A stretch of DNA of 50,385 bases from CAZKSN01 sp964555585. GTDB taxonomy: Bacteria; Bacillota_I; Bacilli_A; RF39; UBA660. The stretch covers positions 1 to 50,385 of the forward strand of contig CAZKSN010000008.1 in assembly GCA_964555585.1 (NCBI GenBank), read 5' to 3'. Below, one piece after another: positions 25,230-33,155 of the stretch; the stretch's first letter is position 1, and each line of letters begins with the position of its first letter. The notes below the pieces were generated by a model. The model was not told the origin of the DNA. It saw only the letters and a list, made by a program, of their open reading frames with translations, and did not search any database. The position numbers and the translations under genes were made by a program.

Positions 25230-27749
25230 ATGGAGAGAAGTAGCGTTGATATAAATAAATTGAGTCCAATGATGAAAGAATACATTAAAACAAAAAGTGA
25301 ATATGAAGATGTACTTCTTTTTTATCGTCTGGGAGATTTTTATGAATTGTTCTTTGATGATGCCTTAACTGCTTCTCACGAATTGGAACTAACACTTACT
25401 GGAAAGAATGCAGGATTGTCCGAAAGAGTACCAATGTGCGGAGTTCCTCATCACGCAGTTAACATTTATATTGAAAGACTCATAGAAAAAGGTTATAAAG
25501 TAGCTGTCTGCGAGCAGATGGAAGATGCAAAACAAGCAAAAGGAATAGTAAAAAGAGAGGTAATACAGATAATCAGTAAAGGCACTTTGACAAATACAGA
25601 ATTACTTAATGAAAAAGATTTTAATTACATAGCAAGTATAACTGATTTTAAACATATATATGCATTTACCTATGCGGATTTACTAAGCGGTAAGATAAAT
25701 ACCACTTTTATTCCATATGATAAAAATAAACTGATAAGTAACATTGTAAATTTAAATATAAAAGAAATAGTAGTAAATAGCACTTTTGATAAGGATATAA
25801 TATACGATTTAAAAAACAACTATAATATTTTTATTAGTATAATTGAAGAAGTAAATAACTATAATGATTATGATATTTACTCTGACATAAATGATGAAAA
25901 GTTGACTGCCAACACAAATATTGTCCTAACATATTTAGAAAAAAATCAAAAAAAGAATCTGTCTCATTTTCAAAAGGTTGAATACATAGATAATAAATTA
26001 TTTTTAGAAATTGATAAAGACTCTATCAGAAATTTGGAGTTAGTAGAAACTTTAAGAACAAAAGACAGAATTAACAGTCTTTTATGGTTTATGGATAAAA
26101 CCAAGACAGCAATGGGAAGCAGATTATTAAAAAGTTTTATAATAAGTCCAAGTATAAATAATGATGAAATAGTAAGAAGACATAATTTGGTAGAATTATT
26201 AATAAAAGAATTCCTATTTAAAAGTGAACTCTCTAATGAACTGTATGAAATATATGATTTAGAAAGATTAACAGGTAAAATAGCGTGCAATAATGTTAAT
26301 GCTCATGATTTGCTTCAATTAAAGAACAGTATAAAAGTTTTACCTAATATAAATGAAATATTGAATAATCTAGATTTAGAATTATTGGAAACATTTGATG
26401 ATTTATATACATTATTGGAAAAAAGCATTCATGAAAATGCTCCAGTAACTTTAAAAGAGGGAAATATAATTAAGGAAGGTTACAATGAACAACTGGATGA
26501 ATTAAGAAGCATTAGAAAAAATGGAAAAGATTTTATATCCAAGTTTGAAAATGAAGAAAGAGAAAGAACAGGAATTAGAACATTGAAAGTTGGATATAAC
26601 AAAGTATTTGGATACTATCTGGAAATAAGTAAGTCACAAGCTAAAGAAATAAAAGAAGAATTCGGTTATGAAAGAAAACAGACAATATCTAATTCTGAAA
26701 GATTTATAACACCATTGTTAAAGGAAAAGGAAGACATGATATTGAATGCAGAGGAAAAAATAAATTCTTTGGAATATGATTTGTTTAATGACATAAAAGA
26801 AGAAATAAAGAAATATATTAATAAACTTCAAAATGTATCCAATAAAATCGCCTTTTATGATGTAATGCAGTCATTTGCAACTGTAGCAGAAGAAAATTTA
26901 TTTGTAAGAGCAAATATTAATGAAGACAGTATAATAAATATAAAGGATGCAAGACATCCAGTAGTAGAAAAGGTAATTAAGGAAGAATATATTCCAAATG
27001 ACATAATTATGGACAAAGATACAAATATTTTAATTATCACCGGTCCAAATATGAGTGGAAAATCAACCTATATGAGATGCCTTGCAGTAATTGTTATATT
27101 AAATCAGATCGGCTCTTTCATTCCAGTAAAAAGTGCAGATTTACCTATATTTGATAAGATATTCACTAGAATAGGAGCAACAGATGATCTAGTGGGTGGA
27201 GAAAGTACTTTCATGGTTGAAATGAAGGAAAGTGCCAATGCTTTAAAAAATGCAACAAATAAAAGTTTAATACTGTTTGATGAACTTGGCAGAGGAACTT
27301 CCACTTATGACGGAATGGCTTTAGCAGGAGCAATCTTAGAATATATAGATAAAAACATTAAATGCAAAACACTTTTCTCAACACATTATCATGAACTAAC
27401 GAAGATGAGTGAATATTTACCAGGTATTAGAAATGTTCATGTAAAGATATATGAGGAAGACGGTGATATAAATTTTCTTCATAAGGTGAGTGAAGGTCCT
27501 GTAGATAAAAGTTATGGAATAAATGTTGCAAAACTTGCCAATCTTCCAGATTACGTAATAAGAAAAGCTAATGAATTATTGAAAATATATGAGAAAGATT
27601 CTAAAAAAGAAAAAAATGTAAAACAGTTTGAATTAGATTTAAAAGAAGACACTGATGAGTTAAGAGAGTATGTCAAAACTATCAATCCTCTGGAAATTAC
27701 TCCTTTGGAAGCATTAAATATATTGGATGAAATCAAAAAGAAAATATAG
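25230..27749 (+). CDS. mutS: DNA mismatch repair protein MutS
   Basis: MutS recognises base mismatches and small loops as a dimer and starts mismatch repair. The 839 residues include the mismatch-binding domain with the Phe-x-Glu wedge in RLGDFYELFFDDA (about 31-43), connector, lever and clamp domains, then the ABC-type ATPase: GPNMSGKSTYMR (about 605-616), the DELGRGTSTYDG Walker B/D-loop region and THYHELT. It ends TPLEALNILDEIKKK like other MutS proteins. ATG 25230 follows AAAGGTG; a GTG at 25221 is inside that site. The usual partner mutL is not adjacent; a methyltransferase gene follows instead. Confidence 0.96.
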   Translation: MERSSVDINKLSPMMKEYIKTKSEYEDVLLFYRLGDFYELFFDDALTASHELELTLTGKNAGLSERVPMCGVPHHAVNIYIERLIEKGYKVAVCEQMEDAKQAKGIVKREVIQIISKGTLTNTELLNEKDFNYIASITDFKHIYAFTYADLLSGKINTTFIPYDKNKLISNIVNLNIKEIVVNSTFDKDIIYDLKNNYNIFISIIEEVNNYNDYDIYSDINDEKLTANTNIVLTYLEKNQKKNLSHFQKVEYIDNKLFLEIDKDSIRNLELVETLRTKDRINSLLWFMDKTKTAMGSRLLKSFIISPSINNDEIVRRHNLVELLIKEFLFKSELSNELYEIYDLERLTGKIACNNVNAHDLLQLKNSIKVLPNINEILNNLDLELLETFDDLYTLLEKSIHENAPVTLKEGNIIKEGYNEQLDELRSIRKNGKDFISKFENEERERTGIRTLKVGYNKVFGYYLEISKSQAKEIKEEFGYERKQTISNSERFITPLLKEKEDMILNAEEKINSLEYDLFNDIKEEIKKYINKLQNVSNKIAFYDVMQSFATVAEENLFVRANINEDSIINIKDARHPVVEKVIKEEYIPNDIIMDKDTNILIITGPNMSGKSTYMRCLAVIVILNQIGSFIPVKSADLPIFDKIFTRIGATDDLVGGESTFMVEMKESANALKNATNKSLILFDELGRGTSTYDGMALAGAILEYIDKNIKCKTLFSTHYHELTKMSEYLPGIRNVHVKIYEEDGDINFLHKVSEGPVDKSYGINVAKLANLPDYVIRKANELLKIYEKDSKKEKNVKQFELDLKEDTDELREYVKTINPLEITPLEALNILDEIKKKI

Positions 27750-27758
27750 GAGGTATTT

Positions 27759-28541
27759 ATGAATGAAAATGATTATTTAAAAAATTATTATGAACTGGGT
27801 GGAGAGGATAGTAGACTCATCAAAGACAAGGCTCATTCTGTAGAATTCATTACTACAACAAAATATATAGAAAAATATTTAAAGCAGAATGACAGAATAT
27901 TAGAAATAGGAGCGGGTACTGGAAGATATTCCTTATATTATGCAGAAAAGGGATATAAAGTGGACGCTATTGAACTGGTGCAGTATAACATTGATGTATT
28001 TAAAACTAAAATAAAGGCTAACATGAATATAAATGTCAGACAAGGAAATGCATTGAATTTAAATATGTATGAAGATAATACTTTTGACATTACATTAGTA
28101 CTTGGACCTCTTTATCATTTATATACAGAAGAGGATAAAAGAAAAGCTATAGAAGAAGCCTTAAGAGTAACTAAAAAGAATGGATATGTTTTTATTGCAT
28201 ACTTAACTCACAGTTCTATAATGTTAAATTATGGATTAATAAAGGGAAATTTATTAAAAATTAAAAATGTTTGTGATGAAAATTATAGATTTAAAGATTT
28301 GCCAGAAGAACTGTTTACTGCCTTCTATATAGATGAGTTTGAACAAATGATGAATAAATTCAAATACAAATTTATAGGTAATGTTGCTACAGATGGAATA
28401 ACTACCGCATTTAGAGAAATAATTAATGAATTAACAGAGGAAGAATTTAAAGTATGGCTGAATTTTCATTTAAAAACCTGTGAAAGAAAAGATTTACAGG
28501 GATACAGTTCTCACATGTTATACATATGCCAAAAATTATAA
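27759..28541 (+). CDS. Class I SAM-dependent methyltransferase
   Basis: This 260-residue enzyme has a Methyltransf_11/25-type core: ILEIGAGTGRYSLYYAEKG (about 47-65) binds SAM, VDAIELV is motif II, and ITLVLGPLYHLY near 112-123 is motif IV. The C-terminal third may bind the substrate. The target (small molecule, protein or RNA) cannot be told. AGGAGG precedes the ATG 9 nt after mutS, so it is co-transcribed with it. The stop codon touches a strong bidirectional terminator. Confidence 0.85.
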   Translation: MNENDYLKNYYELGGEDSRLIKDKAHSVEFITTTKYIEKYLKQNDRILEIGAGTGRYSLYYAEKGYKVDAIELVQYNIDVFKTKIKANMNINVRQGNALNLNMYEDNTFDITLVLGPLYHLYTEEDKRKAIEEALRVTKKNGYVFIAYLTHSSIMLNYGLIKGNLLKIKNVCDENYRFKDLPEELFTAFYIDEFEQMMNKFKYKFIGNVATDGITTAFREIINELTEEEFKVWLNFHLKTCERKDLQGYSSHMLYICQKL

Positions 28542-28568
28542 AAAAGAAAGCATTAAACTTTCTTTTTA
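28541..28568. terminator. Bidirectional terminator between the methyltransferase gene and rnhC
   Basis: AAAAAGAAAG, 7-nt loop, CTTTCTTTTT: a 10-bp stem with A and T runs on the two sides, between two convergent genes. Confidence 0.88.
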
Positions 28569-29471
28569 TTATAATATTTTTTCAGTGTTCTTAAAACTTA
28601 TTTTACTTATTTCATTCAGTATATCTTTTCCATGCTTTTCCACCAGTTCTTTTCCAATATTATCTACAAGAGTTCCTGCACCTTTAGGAATATTTAAATC
28701 ATATTTTTTAGAAAGTTTTTCCGCTTCTTTTAAAAATATGTACCTGCTTATAACAGAAGCTACTGCAACACTTAGATTTTTGCTTTCTGCCTTGGTAAGA
28801 AAAGTTATGTTTGTAACCTTTTCTGTGGAATCCTTTATATAGTTGAAATAATTTTTAGGAAATGCAAACTGATCAACTATAATTTTCTGATATGGTAGTT
28901 TTTCGCTTACAAGTTTAAATAGAACTTTATTATGAAGGATAGCTTTTACTTTATTCATATTGAAACCTTTATTATGATAATAATTGTATTCTTTATTTGT
29001 AATGATTAAACTATAGTGCTTGATCCTGCTCATCAAAATAGGACCACATCTTAATATTTTCTCATCTGTCATTTTTTTAGAATCATTAATTCTTAATTTT
29101 TCCAGAAATTTTATTTCATCTTTTTTTACAAAGGCAGCGGTCACAACAATAGGAAGAAAATAATCTCCTGTTCCCACCTCATCAGAGCCAATTGCATCAA
29201 AATAATAATAACTTTTATCAGCTTCTTCTTTCTGTTCAATATTAATATCTCTGTTATTAAAATGTTTTTCCAAATCAATCCACATATTGGCATCTATATC
29301 TGCAGAAATGCCCTGAAACATAATCTTTCCAGACTCATAAAGGGTAATTATTGTATCAGCTTCAACTGCCTGAAATACAGCATAAGGTGGAGTTTTTTCT
29401 TTTCTCAAATCTTTATAATACTCAATTATTTTTTCCTTAATATTATCACTAACTTTAAACACAATAGTCAT
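28569..29471 (-). CDS. rnhC: Ribonuclease HIII
   Basis: RNase HIII removes RNA from RNA-DNA hybrids in the cytoplasm. The 300 residues have the family's N-terminal TBP-like substrate-binding domain (about 1-85, including PPYAVFQAVEADTIITLYESGK) and the catalytic domain starting AIGSDEVGTGDYFLPIVV (about 93-110), which gives the RNase HIII-type Asp-Glu pair. Further motifs are LRINDSKKMTDEK and VAVASVISRY. It is on the minus strand; GGTGAA precedes the ATG, with an extended -10 TATGTTACAAT at 29497-29487. In Bacillus rnhC is also next to a cvpA-type gene, here divergent. Confidence 0.93.
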   Translation of the reverse strand: MTIVFKVSDNIKEKIIEYYKDLRKEKTPPYAVFQAVEADTIITLYESGKIMFQGISADIDANMWIDLEKHFNNRDINIEQKEEADKSYYYFDAIGSDEVGTGDYFLPIVVTAAFVKKDEIKFLEKLRINDSKKMTDEKILRCGPILMSRIKHYSLIITNKEYNYYHNKGFNMNKVKAILHNKVLFKLVSEKLPYQKIIVDQFAFPKNYFNYIKDSTEKVTNITFLTKAESKNLSVAVASVISRYIFLKEAEKLSKKYDLNIPKGAGTLVDNIGKELVEKHGKDILNEISKISFKNTEKIL

Positions 29472-29486
29472 AAATTCACCAGTTTA

Positions 29487-29497
29487 ATTGTAACATA
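29487..29497 (-). promoter_or_regulatory. Extended -10 promoter of rnhC
   Basis: On the minus strand TATGTTACAAT, a one-mismatch copy of the local extended -10 element, 15 nt before the ATG. Confidence 0.6.
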
Positions 29498-29550
29498 TTT
29501 TTCTTTATTTTTCATATTTTTTATAATATAATGGTAAAAGAGGTGTTAAG

Positions 29551-30264
29551 ATGAATATAATAAACAGTGTAATAATTGTTCTACTTATATCCGGAGCGCT
29601 TTATGGGCTTAGAAATGGTGCTTTAAAGCTTTCAGTATCACTGGTTGGAACATTAATTGTAATTATATTGGCCTTTTCTCTAAGACATCTAGTAGCAGAA
29701 GTTATGTACAGGTATTTGCCGTTCTTCAACTTTGGCGGTGTTTTTAAAGGACTGCAGGTATTAAACATATTACTGTATGAAACAATTGCTTTTCTAATAA
29801 TGTGTACAATATTCGGAATAGTTTTGAAAATACTATTGAAAATTACAGGTGTAATAGAAAAAATATTCAGTGCCACAATAGTTTTAGGGTTGGTATCTAA
29901 ACTGGCAGGAGCAGTCCTGGGAATGGTTGAAGTATACATATTGATCTTTGTACTGCTGTATTTTTTCAAGCAGCCATTCATAAATATTTCCGGAGTGAAT
30001 GATTCCTACTTGGCAAATGTTATATTAACAAAAACACCTGTATTAACCAGTAAAATAGAAAAGACAAATGATTCAATTGAGGAAATATATGCTTTAAAGG
30101 ATGATTATTTAGAAATTGAAGATAAAGATGAATTTAATAAAAAAGTATTGGATAAATTTTTAGAAAATGATATTGTTACTGTTGATTCTGTGATATTATT
30201 AAAAAATAAAAATAAATTGAATTTTAACGGATTGGATTCACTTATAGAAAAATATGGAGGATAA
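29551..30264 (+). CDS. CvpA family membrane protein
   Basis: This 237-residue protein has four membrane helices in its first about 145 residues, with the CvpA-type start VIIVLLISGALYGLRNGALK and SKLAGAVLGMVEVYILIF in the last helix, followed by a soluble tail. CvpA proteins are linked to colicin V secretion in E. coli and to envelope stress elsewhere; the Firmicutes relative (YshB) has no defined job. AGAGGTG precedes the ATG. The end of the gene holds the GGAGG site of trxA, which starts 1 nt after the stop codon. Confidence 0.85.
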   Translation: MNIINSVIIVLLISGALYGLRNGALKLSVSLVGTLIVIILAFSLRHLVAEVMYRYLPFFNFGGVFKGLQVLNILLYETIAFLIMCTIFGIVLKILLKITGVIEKIFSATIVLGLVSKLAGAVLGMVEVYILIFVLLYFFKQPFINISGVNDSYLANVILTKTPVLTSKIEKTNDSIEEIYALKDDYLEIEDKDEFNKKVLDKFLENDIVTVDSVILLKNKNKLNFNGLDSLIEKYGG

Positions 30265-30265
30265 A

Positions 30266-30565
30266 ATGATACATTTAGAAAATGAAGATTTAAAAACATT
30301 AATTAAAGAAGGAATACATATAGTTGATTTCCATGCAGAATGGTGTGGTCCCTGTAAGATGATTGGACCAATATTGGATGAATTTGGAGACAGAATCAGC
30401 ATCATTAAAGTTGATGTGGATACTCATCAGGAACTTACTATGGAATACGGAATAATGAGCATACCTACTTTGCTTTACATAAAAAATGGAAATATAGTAA
30501 AACAGACTCTAGGCTTTCAAAGTAAAGAAATGATAGAAAAAAATATAGAGGAATTAAAAAAATAA
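30266..30565 (+). CDS. trxA: Thioredoxin
   Basis: This cytosolic disulfide reductase of 99 residues is slightly short. The active site AEWCGPCKMIGPIL has Cys27 and Cys30, and the cis-Pro loop is MSIPTLLYIKNG. ATG 30266 is chosen because GGAGG lies 7-8 nt before it; the ATG at 30254 precedes that site and overlaps the end of cvpA. It is coupled to cvpA and followed by a terminator. Confidence 0.93.
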   Translation: MIHLENEDLKTLIKEGIHIVDFHAEWCGPCKMIGPILDEFGDRISIIKVDVDTHQELTMEYGIMSIPTLLYIKNGNIVKQTLGFQSKEMIEKNIEELKK

Positions 30566-30586
30566 GCAAATAAAACTTATTTTTTT
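30558..30586 (+). terminator. Terminator after trxA
   Basis: AAAAATAAG and CTTATTTTT pair around a 9-nt loop and a T run follows; the stem begins in the last trxA codons. Confidence 0.8.
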
Positions 30587-30646
30587 ATGACTAAATATTA
30601 AATTTATGATATTATATTACTAGACTAAAAAATAGAAGGAATTTAT

Positions 30647-31996
30647 ATGAAATTGAGAAAAGATAGAATATTCATTGGGGTAAGCATAGTGTTTTTATTA
30701 ACATTATTAGTCATATATACATACCGTTTAATTTATTATTATAATTTAGAAAGAAATTCAGCTGCTGAATCAACCTCATTATATGAAAAAATTATTAGCA
30801 GTAAATCATATACTGGTACACAAGGCTTGTTTGAAATTGATGAAGAATATATTTTCAGAGGAGAAGTAACAAATAACTATATATATTATTCAGGTAGACT
30901 GTGGAGAATTGTATCCATTAACAAAGAAAAAGAATTAAAAATGGTTACAGATGAGATTCAAACTTCTTTAGTCTGGGGCATTAACAGTGAATATAAGGAT
31001 TCATATATAAGAGAATGGCTAAACAAATCTGAAACTGACTATAGTGGAATATTTAACAATTCTTTGAACTATCCTGATCTATATCTTTTGAATACGCCAA
31101 CCTGTACAGATAAGTATGATAGTGTGGAAAATATTACATGTGAAGAAATGTTCAACGATGACAAGATAACTTTATTAACCGGAGAAGATTATACAACTGC
31201 AGGTGGAGCAAACAGTTATCTTAATAATGAAAAAAACTACTGGCTAAATAATACAACGACAGAAAATAATGCTTGGTTTATAACAGAATCCGGCGGTTTT
31301 AATAACATTGTAAATATCAATGAAACATATGAATCCTATGGAGTAAGACCTGTGATAACAATTTATTCTGATACAGATCTAATAAGCGGTAACGGTAGCT
31401 ATGACGATCCATATATATTTGAAAATGAAGAAGTCAGCATTCTTGAAAATGTTTCAATTGGTAAATTGATAAAATATAATAATTATTTATGGAAAGCAGT
31501 TTCTAAGGACAGCGAAAAAGTAAAACTTGTTTTAAATGATTATGTCAATGATAAAGATAAGGATTTGACTTTGCCAATATCTGAAGCTGATGCAAGTTTC
31601 AATGTAAAAGATAAGAAAAATATAGCTTATTACTTAAATAATGTTTATGATGATTTAGAGAATGAGGATTATATTATAAAATCCAGATGGTATACTGGAC
31701 AGTATAATTCTGAAAATAAGTTCAATTATAAAGAAATATATGATGATTATGTAAGTGCCAACATTGGATTATTAAGTGTTGGAGAATTATTTATCAATGA
31801 TTTGGACGATACATTCTTAATAACTAAAACTGATGACATATTTGATACATTTTATTTATCTAAAATAAATGGAAATTTAGATACAGATATTTATACCAGT
31901 TCATTAAAAGTAAGACCAAGCTTATATTTAGATTCTGAATTGAAAATTTCTGCCGGTAACGGAACAGCAGACAGTCCATATGAGTTAAGTAGGTGA
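30647..31996 (+). CDS. Membrane-anchored surface protein with two DUF6273-like modules
   Basis: This 449-residue protein has an N-terminal signal anchor (about 9-30) and a long outside part built of two related modules. Each starts with an exposed Tyr/Trp pattern (YIYYSGRLWRIVSINKE near 78-94; LIKYNNYLWKAVSKDSEK near 280-297) and ends with the same type of sequence, RPVITIYSDTDLISGNGSYD near 242-261 and RPSLYLDSELKISAGNGTAD near 424-443. This is the layout of DUF6273-like repeats common in surface proteins of uncultured Firmicutes; the function is unknown. GAAGGAA precedes the ATG. The NAGPA-domain gene follows 4 nt after the stop codon. Confidence 0.75.
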   Translation: MKLRKDRIFIGVSIVFLLTLLVIYTYRLIYYYNLERNSAAESTSLYEKIISSKSYTGTQGLFEIDEEYIFRGEVTNNYIYYSGRLWRIVSINKEKELKMVTDEIQTSLVWGINSEYKDSYIREWLNKSETDYSGIFNNSLNYPDLYLLNTPTCTDKYDSVENITCEEMFNDDKITLLTGEDYTTAGGANSYLNNEKNYWLNNTTTENNAWFITESGGFNNIVNINETYESYGVRPVITIYSDTDLISGNGSYDDPYIFENEEVSILENVSIGKLIKYNNYLWKAVSKDSEKVKLVLNDYVNDKDKDLTLPISEADASFNVKDKKNIAYYLNNVYDDLENEDYIIKSRWYTGQYNSENKFNYKEIYDDYVSANIGLLSVGELFINDLDDTFLITKTDDIFDTFYLSKINGNLDTDIYTSSLKVRPSLYLDSELKISAGNGTADSPYELSR

Positions 31997-32000
31997 GTTT

Positions 32001-33074
32001 ATGAATGAAGATATAGAAATTATAGATTTAGAAGATAAAATAGAAGAAAAGATAATTGAAACTTCTTCAAAAATAAAGAAGAATAATAAATTGATAATAC
32101 TGTTTATTATATTGGATTTAATTGCAGTCACATTATTATTTTTGGCTTATGGTCCAATATCATATTTCAGAGATTTATTTATTACTACAGCCATGACAAC
32201 AATGAATCACAAGTATTTTGCATATACCATTTACAGTGAAGATACAGTAAATAAAGTATTGAACAGTAATTTTGTTAAAGAATTAGAGGAAAATACAAAT
32301 GCAAGTGAGATAATCTTTGAGGAAATAAAACCCACAGATGAATATGAATCAATTTATGAAGAACAGATACTTAAAAAGGATGAAGGCAATGATTTATATA
32401 AATTGATAAATATTGATGAGGCTGGATATAAAGGATATATGGTGGCCATTTATGATGCTTCAAGAATATCCTTGGCAACTTCCACAAAATTAAATGTAGG
32501 GGGTCAGATTCTAGACAAGATTGTTGAAGATAATGATGCCATTATAGGAATAAATGCCAGTGGTTTTTATAGATCCGGTAAAAAGATGACTCCAAACGGC
32601 AGAGTCATTCAGGATGGAAAACTGAAAAGTAACGGTACCGGTGTAAGATATGGAAATGGACTTGTTGGATTCAATAAGGATCATGTACTTGTTCTTACAA
32701 AAGAAAGTGCAAGTAAAGCAATTGAAAATGGAATGGTGGATGCTGTTGAATTCGGTCCTTTCCTGATTGTAAATGGAAAAGCAGCTACAATTGTTGGAAA
32801 TGGAGGTTATGGAATTGCTCCAAGAACTGCAATAGCACAGAGAAAAGACGGAATAGTGTTGTTTTTGGTTATTGATGGAAGAAGTGCTTCCAGTTTGGGA
32901 GCGGGAATGAACGATCTAATTAAAATATTCACAAGATATAAGGCTTATAATGCATCTAACCTGGACGGAGGCGGCTCTAGTACATTGATAATTAATGATG
33001 AACTCATAAACAATCCTAAAAGTTATGGATATTCAGGGGAAAGATACATACCAAACGGATGGATTGTAAAATAA
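32001..33074 (+). CDS. Phosphodiester glycosidase (NAGPA/DUF2233) domain membrane protein
   Basis: The 357 residues start with a short acidic cytoplasmic part, one membrane helix (about 47-66) and an outside NAGPA-type domain. Family marks are IIGINASGFYR (about 180-190), VEFGPFLIVNG, APRTAIAQRKDG, LVIDGRS and NASNLDGGGSSTLII (about 321-335). The family includes the enzyme that uncovers mannose-6-phosphate, and bacterial members thought to cut sugar phosphodiesters of cell-wall polymers or exopolysaccharide. GTAGGTGAG spans the end of the previous gene. It probably forms a two-gene surface operon ending at the hairpin at 33112-33155. Confidence 0.85.
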   Translation: MNEDIEIIDLEDKIEEKIIETSSKIKKNNKLIILFIILDLIAVTLLFLAYGPISYFRDLFITTAMTTMNHKYFAYTIYSEDTVNKVLNSNFVKELEENTNASEIIFEEIKPTDEYESIYEEQILKKDEGNDLYKLINIDEAGYKGYMVAIYDASRISLATSTKLNVGGQILDKIVEDNDAIIGINASGFYRSGKKMTPNGRVIQDGKLKSNGTGVRYGNGLVGFNKDHVLVLTKESASKAIENGMVDAVEFGPFLIVNGKAATIVGNGGYGIAPRTAIAQRKDGIVLFLVIDGRSASSLGAGMNDLIKIFTRYKAYNASNLDGGGSSTLIINDELINNPKSYGYSGERYIPNGWIVK

Positions 33075-33095
33075 ATAATAAATATCATAAAAGGA

Positions 33096-33124
33096 TGGAC
33101 AAATTGAGAATAACCCCTTATAAT
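33096..33124 (+). promoter_or_regulatory. queA operon promoter
   Basis: TGGACA (33096-33101), a 17-nt spacer and a perfect TATAAT (33119-33124). The -10 sits at the base of the terminator hairpin, so transcripts from here lack the 5' arm of that hairpin. Confidence 0.75.
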
Positions 33125-33155
33125 ATAGTTACAAAAAAGAAAAGGGGTTTTTTTT
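33112..33155 (+). terminator. Terminator hairpin overlapping the queA promoter and ribosome binding site
   Basis: AACCCCTT (33112-33119) pairs with AAGGGGTT (33142-33149) and is followed by eight T ending right before the queA ATG. It would stop read-through from the upstream surface operon. The AAAGGGG of the 3' arm is also the only ribosome binding site of queA, so any transcript that reads through would have it paired. Confidence 0.7.

Noticed and set aside
27750..28541. mutL after mutS
   Set aside because: The gene after mutS is a SAM-dependent methyltransferase; no GHKL ATPase motifs are present.
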